In this document: piece by piece, positions 8,202 through 16,029 of the stretch | Numbering within the stretch: position 1 is the first letter of the stretch | How the letters are laid out: every line of letters starts with the position of its first letter | Source: JBGANR01 sp044222225 | GTDB lineage: Bacteria; Actinomycetota; Actinomycetes; Mycobacteriales; Mycobacteriaceae | Direction: 5' to 3' | Length of the DNA: 64,000 nucleotides | Assembly: GCA_044222225.1 (NCBI GenBank) | Contig: JBGANR010000010.1 | Location: 62,001-126,000 of the forward strand | The notes under the pieces: model-generated | What the model saw: the letters and a program-made list of their open reading frames with translations, nothing else | Told to the model about the DNA's origin: nothing | Database searches by the model: none | Program-made: the position numbers and the translations under genes

Positions 8202-8231
8202 TTGCGTTCTGTCTTCGAGGCGTCGTAATCT
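8202..8231 (+). promoter_or_regulatory. Probable promoter of the tRNA-Glu/Asp/Phe cluster
   Basis: TTGCGT (8202-8207) and TAATCT (8226-8231) are 18 bases apart and end 53 bases before tRNA-Glu. This is the best housekeeping-type promoter in the divergent region with tag. Confidence 0.45.
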
Positions 8232-8284
8232 AATCGAGCTCCCGGCGGGAACGCCGCGGAACTCCCGAGAAGAGATTCGGCCTG

Positions 8285-8360
8285 GCCCCCTTCGTCTAGC
8301 GGCCTAGGACGCCGCCCTTTCAAGGCGGTAGCGCGGGTTCGAATCCCGTAGGGGGTACCA
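8285..8360 (+). tRNA. gluT: tRNA-Glu (TTC anticodon)
   Basis: Cloverleaf starting GCCCCCTTCGTCTAGCGG, anticodon loop CTTTCAA (anticodon TTC), T-arm GGGTTCGAATCCC and an encoded CCA. First tRNA of a three-gene cluster. Confidence 0.96.
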
Positions 8361-8383
8361 TCGGAGCGCAATTGAAAAAGCAA

Positions 8384-8457
8384 GGCCCTGTGGCGCAGTT
8401 GGTTAGCGCGCCGCCCTGTCACGGCGGAGGTCGCGGGTTCGAGTCCCGTCAGGGTCG
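8384..8457 (+). tRNA. aspT: tRNA-Asp (GTC anticodon)
   Basis: Cloverleaf starting GGCCCTGTGGCGCAGTTGG, anticodon loop CTGTCAC (anticodon GTC), T-arm GGGTTCGAGTCCC. The CCA is not encoded. It follows tRNA-Glu by 23 bases. Confidence 0.96.
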
Positions 8458-8461
8458 CTGA

Positions 8462-8483
8462 AGGCCCCTCTTCGGAGGGGCTT
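8462..8483 (+). terminator. UUCG hairpin between tRNA-Asp and tRNA-Phe
   Basis: GCCCCTC-TTCG-GAGGGGC gives a 7-bp GC-rich stem, extendable by two pairs, with a UUCG tetraloop. Only a short T run follows, so it may be a partial terminator or a processing hairpin. A second stem, CCGGGG-ttgttt-CCCCGG, lies at 8492-8509. Confidence 0.45.
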
Positions 8484-8515
8484 CGGCGGTTCCGGGGTTG
8501 TTTCCCCGGGTCCGG

Positions 8516-8589
8516 GCCCAGGTAGCTCAGTTGGTACGAGCGTCCGCCTGAAAAGCGGAAGGTCGCCGGTTCGACCCCGGCCCTGGGCA
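8516..8589 (+). tRNA. pheU: tRNA-Phe (GAA anticodon)
   Basis: Cloverleaf starting GCCCAGGTAGCTCAGTTGG, anticodon loop CTGAAAA (anticodon GAA), T-arm CCGGTTCGACCCCGG. The CCA is not encoded. Last tRNA of the cluster, closed by a strong terminator. Confidence 0.95.
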
Positions 8590-8593
8590 CAAC

Positions 8594-8620
8594 AAACCCC
8601 CTGTTCGCAGGGGGTTTTTC
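8594..8620 (+). terminator. Intrinsic terminator after the tRNA cluster
   Basis: AAACCCCCTG-TTCG-CAGGGGGTTT is a perfect 10-bp stem with a UUCG loop and a run of five T. It ends the tRNA cluster about 60 bases before the kinase gene. Confidence 0.9.
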
Positions 8621-8680
8621 GTGTTTTGTCGGTGGCCCCGGCTAGTCTCATCGCGTTGGATACCGGCGATAGGGGCGAAG

Positions 8681-10390
8681 ATGGCCGACGGCGCACGTAC
8701 GGGGACGACGCTGGGCAGGTATCACCTGGGACGGCTGCTCGGTCGCGGCGGTATGGGCGAGGTGTACGAGGCGCACGACACCGGCAAAGATCGGGTCGTC
8801 GCGCTCAAGCTGCTCAACCCGGAGTTCGCACAGGACGCCGGATTCCGCGAGCGGTTCGCGCGGGAGTCGCAGACGGCGGCACGGCTGGCGGAACCGCACG
8901 TCATCCCGATCCACGACTTCGGCGAGATCGACGGGCTTCTGTTCATCGACATGCGGCTCGTCGGTGGACGCAACCTCGCGGACATCCTCAAGGGAGGTCC
9001 GCTGACTCCGACGCGCGCCGTCGGGATCGTCGCGCAGGTGGCGTCGGCGCTCGACGCGGCGCACGCCCAGCACCTCGTCCACCGGGACGTCAAGCCGGCC
9101 AACGTGCAGGTCACCGACGGTGATTTCGCCTACCTCCTCGACTTCGGCGTCGCCATGGCGGACACCGAGACGCGGATGACCTCGGCCGGGATGTTCGTCG
9201 GCTCCCAGGCGTACGCGCCGCCCGAACGGTTCACCGGGGAGACCCCGGGTCCGGCGTCGGACGTCTATTCGCTCGCCGCGATGCTCTACGAGACGCTGAC
9301 CGGACATCTGCCGTTCGCTGCCAAGACGATGCCGGCGATGATGCACGCCCACCAGACGGTGCCGCCGCCGGCGCCGAGCGTGAATCCCGCCGTACCGGCC
9401 TCGTTCGACGCCGTTATCGCCCGCGGGATGGCCAAGCGTCCGCAGGACAGGTTCGCGTCGTGCGGGGATCTGGCCGGGGCCGCCGAGGCGGCGCTCGCGG
9501 ACGGCGGGACCGTCGACGTCGGCGAGGCGTCCGGTGGAGCGGTGTCACTGGCGAAGGGCCGCGGGGACGAGACCGAGATCGTCGGGCGTCCGTCGGCCTG
9601 GCCGGGCGCGCCGCAGACGTCGCCGACACCGCTCTCGCGGCCCACCAGGGAGTACGACGAGTCGGCGCACTACGGCGAGCCGGCTGCGTACGGTGGATCG
9701 GCCGAGTGGGGTGAGACGGCCATCGCGTCGTCATCGCCAGGGCTTGCGCAGGGATCGGCGGGAGGTGTTCCGTACGGTGCGTACGGCCCGCAGGGTGCGT
9801 GGCAGGGCTCGCAGCCGGGCGTCGCGGCGTCGTACCCGGGGGTGCCTGCGGGCTCCTATCCGGGGGTGCCCGCGGGCTCGTACCCGGGTGTCCCGATGGT
9901 GCCGGCGACCGGCGTCGTCGTGCAGCGCGAGCGCAATCCGTGGATCGTGCCGCTCATCGTCATCGTGGTCGCGCTCGTCATCGCCCTCGTGGCGCTCGGC
10001 ACGTACATGCTGACGAAGGGGCAGGGATCGGGACGTGCCGGTCCGGGCACGGTGACGAGCACGACGGTCGTCGGCCCGTCGGGCGCCACAGACGGTGCGC
10101 AGCCGAACTTCACGAAGCCGGCGACGCCGGGCAACGCCGACGTCTGCGAGGCGGGCAGTCCGACGACGCCGTACACGACTGCCGCACGTGATCTCACCAA
10201 GACGTCCGACTCGTTCTGCCGCGCCGTGGCCGCGGCGTATCGGGCAGCCGTGGGGAGCGCGGCGGGGCAGGCCGCGGTGTTGCCCGCCGTGTTCAGCCCG
10301 GTGACGGGCGCGGCTTACCGTATGGACTGTTCATCCGGCCAGATCGTGACGTGCCGAGGGGGAGACAACGCCATTGTCTACATCTACTGA
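8681..10390 (+). CDS. Membrane-anchored Ser/Thr protein kinase (Pkn type)
   Basis: A 569-residue receptor-like kinase. Kinase domain about 12-270: glycine loop GRGGMGEV (21-28), Lys43, HRDVKPAN (134-141), DFG (154-156) and an activation segment ending SQAYAPPERF. Residues 280-415 are a low-complexity Gly/Ala/Tyr/Pro linker with three tandem SYPGVPAG-type repeats. One membrane helix (VPLIVIVVALVIALVALGTY, about 422-443) leads to a short external domain of about 125 residues with four Cys and no PASTA repeats. ATG 8681 has AGGGGCGAAG directly upstream; earlier codons belong to the terminator region. It overlaps the next gene by 17 bases. Confidence 0.93.
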   Translation: MADGARTGTTLGRYHLGRLLGRGGMGEVYEAHDTGKDRVVALKLLNPEFAQDAGFRERFARESQTAARLAEPHVIPIHDFGEIDGLLFIDMRLVGGRNLADILKGGPLTPTRAVGIVAQVASALDAAHAQHLVHRDVKPANVQVTDGDFAYLLDFGVAMADTETRMTSAGMFVGSQAYAPPERFTGETPGPASDVYSLAAMLYETLTGHLPFAAKTMPAMMHAHQTVPPPAPSVNPAVPASFDAVIARGMAKRPQDRFASCGDLAGAAEAALADGGTVDVGEASGGAVSLAKGRGDETEIVGRPSAWPGAPQTSPTPLSRPTREYDESAHYGEPAAYGGSAEWGETAIASSSPGLAQGSAGGVPYGAYGPQGAWQGSQPGVAASYPGVPAGSYPGVPAGSYPGVPMVPATGVVVQRERNPWIVPLIVIVVALVIALVALGTYMLTKGQGSGRAGPGTVTSTTVVGPSGATDGAQPNFTKPATPGNADVCEAGSPTTPYTTAARDLTKTSDSFCRAVAAAYRAAVGSAAGQAAVLPAVFSPVTGAAYRMDCSSGQIVTCRGGDNAIVYIY

Positions 10391-11345
10391 CCGCCGGACG
10401 GCCGAAGGCGGCCAGGCCGGGGGATCGTGCGCCCGGGGTGGCTTCGGCGGCCGTCGCTCGACGAGGTTCGCCGCGCTCGTCGCGGGCGCTGTGCTGGCCT
10501 TCGGAGTGGCCGGCTGCGGTTCCGAGGCCGACGCGCCGACGACCGTCGTCGTCACGTCGACGTCCGGTCTCGCGTCGGAACCGGCGCCGTCCGCGCCACC
10601 CTCCTCGTCGGCCGCGAGCGTCGCGCCGTCGAAGCTCGGGCCGGAGTTCGCGGCGTTCGCCAAGACGCTCGGCGGGCAGGTGGCGTTCGCGGTCGTCCCG
10701 GTGGGGGGTACCGCGGTCGTCTCCGGAGGACCGCTGAAACAGTCGGTCGCCTGGTCGACCAGCAAGGTGCCGGTCGCGATGGCCGTCCTCAAGAGGTCGC
10801 CGACCGTCACGGCGACGGTCCGTGCCGCGATCGTCGACTCGGACAACGGCGCCGCCGAGCAGCTCTGGGCGTCACTCGGCGACGCCGATGCCGCGGGCGC
10901 CGCCGTGCAGGCCGTGCTCGCCGAGAACGGTGACAAGCGCACGACGGTGCAGACGCGGCGCGTCCGCGCCGGCTTCACGCCGTTCGGCCAGACGGTGTGG
11001 GGTATCGAGCAGTCCGCGTTGTTCGCCGCGCACATCCCGTGCACGGCGGAGGGCCGCTCGGTCTACCGGCTGATGACGCAGGTCGCGGGCAATCAGCGCT
11101 GGGGCATGATCTCGCAGGTGGGCAAGACGGTCACCGAGGTCGGCGTCAAGGGTGGCTGGGGGCCGGTCGACGGCGGGTCCCTGGTTCGGCAGATCGCGGT
11201 GATCAAGACGGCGAAGGGTTCCGTCGGCGTGTCGATCGCCGCGATCGCGTCCGACGGCTCGCAGGGCTCGGGCCAGGGGCTCGTGACGTCGATCGCCCGA
11301 TGGCTCGCCGATCGCGCCGGCGCTCTTCCGGCCGGAAAATGCTGA
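10374..11345 (+). CDS. Lipoprotein with serine beta-lactamase/DD-peptidase fold
   Basis: A 323-residue exported protein. The signal sequence AALVAGAVLAFGVAGC ends in a lipobox with Cys48, then a Ser/Pro/Ala linker. The three active-site motifs of penicillin-recognising enzymes are present: S-T-S-K at 128-131, S-D-N at 156-158, and a KGG triad in VGVKGGWG late in the protein. It may hydrolyse peptidoglycan peptides or beta-lactams, or only bind them. The TTG start at 10374 lies inside the kinase gene, preceded by GGGGAGACAA, and implies translational coupling; a kinase coupled to a wall enzyme suggests one envelope function. Confidence 0.8.
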   Translation: MSTSTDRRTAEGGQAGGSCARGGFGGRRSTRFAALVAGAVLAFGVAGCGSEADAPTTVVVTSTSGLASEPAPSAPPSSSAASVAPSKLGPEFAAFAKTLGGQVAFAVVPVGGTAVVSGGPLKQSVAWSTSKVPVAMAVLKRSPTVTATVRAAIVDSDNGAAEQLWASLGDADAAGAAVQAVLAENGDKRTTVQTRRVRAGFTPFGQTVWGIEQSALFAAHIPCTAEGRSVYRLMTQVAGNQRWGMISQVGKTVTEVGVKGGWGPVDGGSLVRQIAVIKTAKGSVGVSIAAIASDGSQGSGQGLVTSIARWLADRAGALPAGKC

Positions 11346-11351
11346 CGCGGC

Positions 11352-12320
11352 CTATCGCGCGAACGACGCCAGATCGACGTTGCCGCCGGTGAGCACGACG
11401 CCGATCCGCGCCCCGGCGAGCTCGGGAAGCCGGGCGGCGGCCGCGAGACCGAGCGCCGCCGTCGGCTCGATGACGAGTTTGAGATAGGTCGCGACGTCGC
11501 GTACCCAGGCGCGTAGTTCGTCGTCAGACGCGGTGACGACGTCGTCGACGCCGCGTACCGCGCCGGCGCCGGACAGCACCGCGAAGGTCAGCCGTCCCAT
11601 GAGCGTCGTCGCGGCACCGTCGGCGATCGTCACGGGCTGGGGGATCGAGATGCGTTCGCCGGCGGCGAGGGAGCGCCGCACGTCGTCGCCGGCCTCGGGC
11701 TCGACGCCGAGGACGCGCGCGTGCGGCAACCGGGCGCGCGTTGCCAGCAAGGCCCCGGACAGGAGACCGCCCCCGCCGCACGGGGTGACGACGGCGTCGA
11801 GTCCGTCGACTTCCGCGATCAGCTCGGCGACGGCGGTGCCCTGACCCGCGATGACATCGGGATGGTCGAACGGCGGCACGACCAGCGCTCCGGTCTCGGC
11901 GGCGACGGCCTCGGCGATCGCCGCCCGATCGCCGGTCATACGGTCGTAGCCGACGATGCGGGCGCCGTAGCCCGCTGTCGCGGCGCTTTTGACGGCCGGC
12001 GCGTCGGTCGGCATGACGATCGTCGCCGGCACGTCGTGCAGCGCGGCGGCGAGCGCGACGGCCTGGGCGTGGTTGCCCGACGAGTAGGCGACGACGCCGC
12101 GGGCCCGCTGCCGCGGCGTCAGCGCGGCGATCGTGTTGTACGCCCCGCGGAACTTGAACGCGCCGACACGCTGCAGGTTCTCGCACTTGAAGAACAGCGA
12201 ACGTCCCGCCCGCTCGTCGAGCAGGCGGGACGTCATCACGGGCGTTCGGTGGGCGGCACCCGCGAGCCGCGCGGCCGCCGCGTCGACATCGTCGGGGGTG
12301 GGCAGCGCGGAAACGGTCAT
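11352..12320 (-). CDS. Threonine/serine dehydratase-like PLP enzyme
   Basis: A 322-residue fold-type II PLP enzyme that would deaminate threonine or serine to 2-oxobutyrate or pyruvate. The Schiff-base lysine is Lys56 in GAFKFRGAYN, the phosphate-binding loop is CGGGGLLSG, and SSGNHAQAVA is the Asn-loop. It lacks the C-terminal ACT regulatory domain of biosynthetic IlvA, so it resembles the short catabolic or serine racemase-like group. Convergent with the beta-lactamase-fold gene, with only 6 bases between stops, and 10 bases after the LppU-like gene stop region's end, so probably cotranscribed with that gene. Confidence 0.85.
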   Translation of the reverse strand: MTVSALPTPDDVDAAAARLAGAAHRTPVMTSRLLDERAGRSLFFKCENLQRVGAFKFRGAYNTIAALTPRQRARGVVAYSSGNHAQAVALAAALHDVPATIVMPTDAPAVKSAATAGYGARIVGYDRMTGDRAAIAEAVAAETGALVVPPFDHPDVIAGQGTAVAELIAEVDGLDAVVTPCGGGGLLSGALLATRARLPHARVLGVEPEAGDDVRRSLAAGERISIPQPVTIADGAATTLMGRLTFAVLSGAGAVRGVDDVVTASDDELRAWVRDVATYLKLVIEPTAALGLAAAARLPELAGARIGVVLTGGNVDLASFAR

Positions 12321-12330
12321 GATCGCGACG

Positions 12331-13137
12331 CTACTGCCACTTGTAGTCGCTGCCCTGGATCTCGAAGCAGTACGTCAGCGCCTTCGGCTTGTCGTACGAC
12401 TGCACCTTCTGCTTCTCGGCGTCGGTGCATCTCGGCACGGTCGCCGCGTCGGCGCGCTGGGTGACCTTGAAGCGCGTCGTGACAATGGTCGACGACGTGC
12501 ACGCCGACTCCTTGAGATTGATGCCGACGCCGACGGACGTCGTCTCGTAGCAGGTGCCGACCTTGAGGTTGGGCACCAGGCACAGCCGGCCGCCGCCACC
12601 CTTGCCGACCTCGGTGACCTGCGAATACCCGTCGCCGCACGGAGTGTCGGCGGTGTCGCTCTTGCTCGCGACGATGTAGTTCAGGCCCGGCGAGTTGCAG
12701 TCGACGGCTTTGGTCTCGACGTTCGTCGTACCCGTGACCTGCAGGCACGAGCCGACCTTCGTGGTGTCCACGGACTTGCCGTCGTCTCGGCTGACGAAGT
12801 ACCCGACGACGAGCAGACCGCCCACGACGACGACCAGCACGGCGGCGACGATCGCGATGATCTTGCCCGCCTTGCTCTTCTTCGGCGGCGCAGGCGGCGG
12901 TGCGTACGCGCCCTGCGTGCCGCCGACGGGAGCGAACTGCCCCGGCTGGCCGTACTGGCCCGGCGGACCGTACTGCCCCGGTGTGCCGTACTGACCGGGC
13001 CGGCCGTACTGCCCCGGCTGCCCCTGCCCGTACTGCCCGGCTCCGGGAGGTTGTCCTGCGCCGGGAGGATGAGGCCCACCGTGTGGTCCTTGGCCGTACT
13101 GGTCCGGCTGCCGGCTCGGGTCGGGTGGATTCGTCAT
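12331..13137 (-). CDS. LppU-like membrane protein with PGQYG repeats
   Basis: A 268-residue single-pass protein. Residues 1-85 are Pro/Gly/Gln/Tyr-rich with several repeats of the type GQYG-x-PGQYG, a membrane helix follows (IIAIVAAVLVVVVGGLLVVG, about 92-112), and the external domain has seven Cys in the order SCLQV, DC, PCGDGY, LCLVP, TCYETT, ACTSS, RCTD and YCFEI. The Cys spacing repeats that of 6512-7297. ATG 13137 has AAGGAGCGATCC before it. The repetitive DNA of the N-terminal part may be prone to length change. Function unknown. Confidence 0.68.
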   Translation of the reverse strand: MTNPPDPSRQPDQYGQGPHGGPHPPGAGQPPGAGQYGQGQPGQYGRPGQYGTPGQYGPPGQYGQPGQFAPVGGTQGAYAPPPAPPKKSKAGKIIAIVAAVLVVVVGGLLVVGYFVSRDDGKSVDTTKVGSCLQVTGTTNVETKAVDCNSPGLNYIVASKSDTADTPCGDGYSQVTEVGKGGGGRLCLVPNLKVGTCYETTSVGVGINLKESACTSSTIVTTRFKVTQRADAATVPRCTDAEKQKVQSYDKPKALTYCFEIQGSDYKWQ

Positions 13138-13280
13138 GGATCGCTCCTTCGCTTCGGGAGCAGCCGGACGCCGGCGGGGCGGTGGTCGCTCGAACGGATG
13201 ACGCTCGAACGAATGATAGGCAACGGGTGAAGTCCGATCTGCGAAGCGGGGGTCCCCCCTGACGCAGTAGCCTTTTCTGC

Positions 13281-14153
13281 ATGACTTGGACGGCGTCGGA
13301 CATCCCTGATCAGACGGGCCGGACGGTCGTCGTGACCGGCGCCAACAGCGGGCTCGGCGAGGAGTGCACGCTCGCGTTCGCCGCGGCGGGGGCGAACGTC
13401 GTGATGGCCTGCCGCAACCAGGAGACGGGCGCCGCCGTCGCCGCCAAGGCGGGGCCGAATGCGCACGTCGAGAAGCTCGACCTGGCCGATCTCGGCTCGA
13501 TCCGCGACTTCGCCGGCCGCGTCGGGCCCGTCGACGTCCTCATCAACAACGCGGGCATCATGGCGCCGCCGCTGCATCGCACGGCCGACGGCTTCGAGTT
13601 GCAGTTCGGGACCAATCATCTCGGGCATTTCGCGCTGACGGGGCTGCTGCTGGACCGCATCGCCGACCGCGTCGTGACCGTGTCGTCGTTCGGCCATCGT
13701 TTCGGACGCGTCAGCATCAGCGACCCGAACTACGAACGCCGCGGCTACGAGCGCTGGACGGCGTACGGCCAGTCGAAGCTCGCCAACCTCCTTTTCGCGT
13801 TCGAGCTGGACCGGCGTCTGCGTGCCGAGCATTCGCCGGTGCACTCCTTGGCGGCGCATCCGGGCTTCGCCTCGACGGGCCTGATGTCGCACACCGAGAG
13901 CTTCCAGGACGCCGTGATGGGTATCGGGACGCGCATCGCCGCGCAGTCGGCCGCCGACGGCGCGTTGCCGATCCTCTACGCGGCGACGGCCGGCGACGCG
14001 CTCGGCGGCGAATACTTCGGGCCGCGCGCGCTCTTCGGTCTGCGGGGCGCGCCCGGCCGGGCGTCGTCGTCGGATGCGGCCCGCGACGAGAAAGCGGCGC
14101 GCGAACTGTGGGCGATGTCCGAGCGGCTCACGGGCGTCCGCTACCTGGACTGA
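13281..14153 (+). CDS. Short-chain dehydrogenase/reductase (retinol dehydrogenase-like)
   Basis: A 290-residue Rossmann-fold oxidoreductase using NAD(P)H. The cofactor motif TGANSGLG is at residues 14-21, NNAGIM follows, the catalytic Ser lies in VVTVSSFGHRF and the YGQSKLAN motif gives catalytic Tyr and Lys. The GLGEECTLAFAAAGANVVMACR pattern and the long substrate loop resemble retinol dehydrogenase/protochlorophyllide reductase-like actinobacterial SDRs. The substrate cannot be read from sequence. The gene is divergent from the LppU-like gene and converges with alkB. Confidence 0.9.
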   Translation: MTWTASDIPDQTGRTVVVTGANSGLGEECTLAFAAAGANVVMACRNQETGAAVAAKAGPNAHVEKLDLADLGSIRDFAGRVGPVDVLINNAGIMAPPLHRTADGFELQFGTNHLGHFALTGLLLDRIADRVVTVSSFGHRFGRVSISDPNYERRGYERWTAYGQSKLANLLFAFELDRRLRAEHSPVHSLAAHPGFASTGLMSHTESFQDAVMGIGTRIAAQSAADGALPILYAATAGDALGGEYFGPRALFGLRGAPGRASSSDAARDEKAARELWAMSERLTGVRYLD

Positions 14154-14180
14154 CGGGGATGGCGACCCGCACCCGTGGTG

Positions 14181-14798
14181 TCACCAGACGTGCAGCGGAC
14201 GGAACTGGATGCTCAGCCGGACGTCGGCGGAGGGGACCTTCGGCACGGCGTGATCCCAGGTGCGCTGGCATGAGCCGCCCATGACGAGCAGATCGCCGTG
14301 GCCGAGCCGGAAGCTCAGCGCCTGGCCGCCGCCGCGCGGGCGCAGCTTGAGCAGCCGGGTGTCGCCGAGCGAGACGATGGCGATGAGCGTGTCCTCGTCC
14401 CGGGCGCGTCCGATGCGGTCGCCGTGCCAGGCGACGCTGTCGCGGCCGTCGCGATAGAGGCACAGCCCGGCGGTCGCGAAACCGTCGGGGAGGACGTCGG
14501 CGTAGTGCGCCGACAGCGAGTCTCGGGCCGTCGCCAGTGACGGATGGGGCAGGGGCTCGCCCGCGTGGTAGGTGTACACGAGCCGCGGCACGTCGACGAC
14601 CTTCTCGTACATCTTGCGTCGGTCCTCCCGCCACGGCACCTCGCGTACGAGCCGGCAGAAGACGTCGTCGGCGCCGGCCAGCCAACCGGGGCAGACGTCG
14701 ACCCACGCCCCTTCGGCCAGCTCACGCCGGGTGAACGGCCGGGGCGCCGACGGCAGAGCGTCGAACAGCGAATCCTGAACGCTCGACGGCAGAGACAT
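14181..14798 (-). CDS. alkB: AlkB-like 2-oxoglutarate/Fe(II) dioxygenase
   Basis: A 205-residue oxygenase that repairs alkylated nucleic-acid bases by oxidative demethylation. Visible family residues are the HxD pair in VAWHGDRIG, the distal His in TWDHAVPK, and the arginines in RLSIQFRP that hold 2-oxoglutarate. The LSLGDTR-like motif (VSLGDTRLLKLRP) and GDLLVMGG complete the core. ATG 14798 lies shortly downstream of an AT-richer stretch. Two alkylation repair genes, tag and alkB, lie within 7 kb of each other but are not linked. Confidence 0.92.
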   Translation of the reverse strand: MSLPSSVQDSLFDALPSAPRPFTRRELAEGAWVDVCPGWLAGADDVFCRLVREVPWREDRRKMYEKVVDVPRLVYTYHAGEPLPHPSLATARDSLSAHYADVLPDGFATAGLCLYRDGRDSVAWHGDRIGRARDEDTLIAIVSLGDTRLLKLRPRGGGQALSFRLGHGDLLVMGGSCQRTWDHAVPKVPSADVRLSIQFRPLHVW

Positions 14799-14853
14799 GC
14801 GCCCAGATTAGCAGTTGATCGAACTGATGTTCAAGAATCATCGGCCGGTCGGG

Positions 14854-16029
14854 CTACCGCCGCAGCCGCCGCAGTCGTTCCGCCGCCTCGTCGATCGACG
14901 CGTCGTGCTTGGCGAACGCGAACCGCACCAGCGGCCGCCACGGTGCCGGATCGTCGACGAACGCGCTGATCGGGACGGCGGCGACGCCGACGAGCTCGGG
15001 CATCCGGCGGCACAGGTCGGCGCCGTCGTCGTAGCCGAGCGGCCGCGGATCGGCGACGACGAAGTACGTCCCGCCGCTCGGGTGGACGTCGAAGCCGACC
15101 TCGGTCAGGGCCTCGGAGAGCCGGTCGCGTTTGCCCGCCAGCGAGGCGCAGGACTCGCGGATCCAGGCGTCCTCGGTGTCCAGGGCCAGCGCCACGGCCG
15201 GCTGGAACGGTCCGCCGCCGGTGAAGGTGAGGTACTGCTTGGCGCTGCGCGCGGCCGTCACGAGCTCGGCCGGACCCGTGACCCAGCCGATCTTCCAGCC
15301 CGTGACGTTGAACGTCTTCGCCGCGCTCGACACCCGCAGCGTCCGCTCGCGCATGCCCGGCAGCGACGCGATCCCGAGGTGCCGGCCGCCGTCGAACAGG
15401 AGGTGCTCGTAGACCTCGTCGGTGAGCACGAGGACGTCACGGCCGATGGCGACGCGGGCGATCGCCTCGAGATCGGCGCGGTCGAACACCGAACCGGTCG
15501 GGTTGTGCGGCGAGTTGACGACGATGAGCGCCGTCCGGTCGGTGACGGCGGCGGCCAGCGCCGTCTCGTCGACGCCGTACCGGTCGCCGACGTCGATGAG
15601 CGGCACGGCGACGCGCGTCGCCCCGGCCATCGCGACGGCCGCCGCGTACAGGTCGTAGTACGGCTCGAGCAGGATCACCTCGCGCCCGGGCTCGACCAGC
15701 CCGAGGATCGCCGACGCCAGCGCCTCCGACGCGCCGACGGTGACGAGCACCTCGTCGACCGGATCGTAGGCGAGGCCGTGGTGGCGCTCGATGTGCCGCG
15801 AGATCGCCTTCCGCAGCACCGGATATCCGGCGCCGGGCGGGTACTGGTTATAGCCGCCGTCGATGGCCGCCTTCGCCGCCGCGAGCAGCGATTCGGGGCC
15901 GTCCGCGTCGGGAAAGCCCTGGCCGAGGTTGATCGCTTTGTGCCGGACGGCCAACTCGCTCATCTCGGCGAAGACGGTCGTCCCGAAGGGGCGCAGGCGC
16001 TCGACGCCGAAGAAACCGGGCCGCGTCAT
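14854..16029 (-). CDS. PLP-dependent aminotransferase, DapC/YbdL-like
   Basis: A 391-residue fold-type I aminotransferase. NLGQGFPDADGPESLLAAA near the N-terminus, NQYPPGAGYPVLRKAI, LTDEVYEHLLFDGG and the PLP lysine in SAAKTFNVTGWKIGWVTGP are all present. This is the subfamily of methionine/kynurenine-type transaminases; the M. tuberculosis gene in the same position (Rv0858c) is annotated as N-succinyldiaminopimelate aminotransferase DapC, but YbdL-like substrates remain possible. It starts one base before the XPB helicase stop, so it is translated from the same message. Confidence 0.85.
   Translation of the reverse strand: MTRPGFFGVERLRPFGTTVFAEMSELAVRHKAINLGQGFPDADGPESLLAAAKAAIDGGYNQYPPGAGYPVLRKAISRHIERHHGLAYDPVDEVLVTVGASEALASAILGLVEPGREVILLEPYYDLYAAAVAMAGATRVAVPLIDVGDRYGVDETALAAAVTDRTALIVVNSPHNPTGSVFDRADLEAIARVAIGRDVLVLTDEVYEHLLFDGGRHLGIASLPGMRERTLRVSSAAKTFNVTGWKIGWVTGPAELVTAARSAKQYLTFTGGGPFQPAVALALDTEDAWIRESCASLAGKRDRLSEALTEVGFDVHPSGGTYFVVADPRPLGYDDGADLCRRMPELVGVAAVPISAFVDDPAPWRPLVRFAFAKHDASIDEAAERLRRLRR

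Noticed and set aside
8446..8500. Extra tRNA between Asp and Phe
   Set aside because: Only a UUCG hairpin and a second GC stem are found; no anticodon or T-arm.
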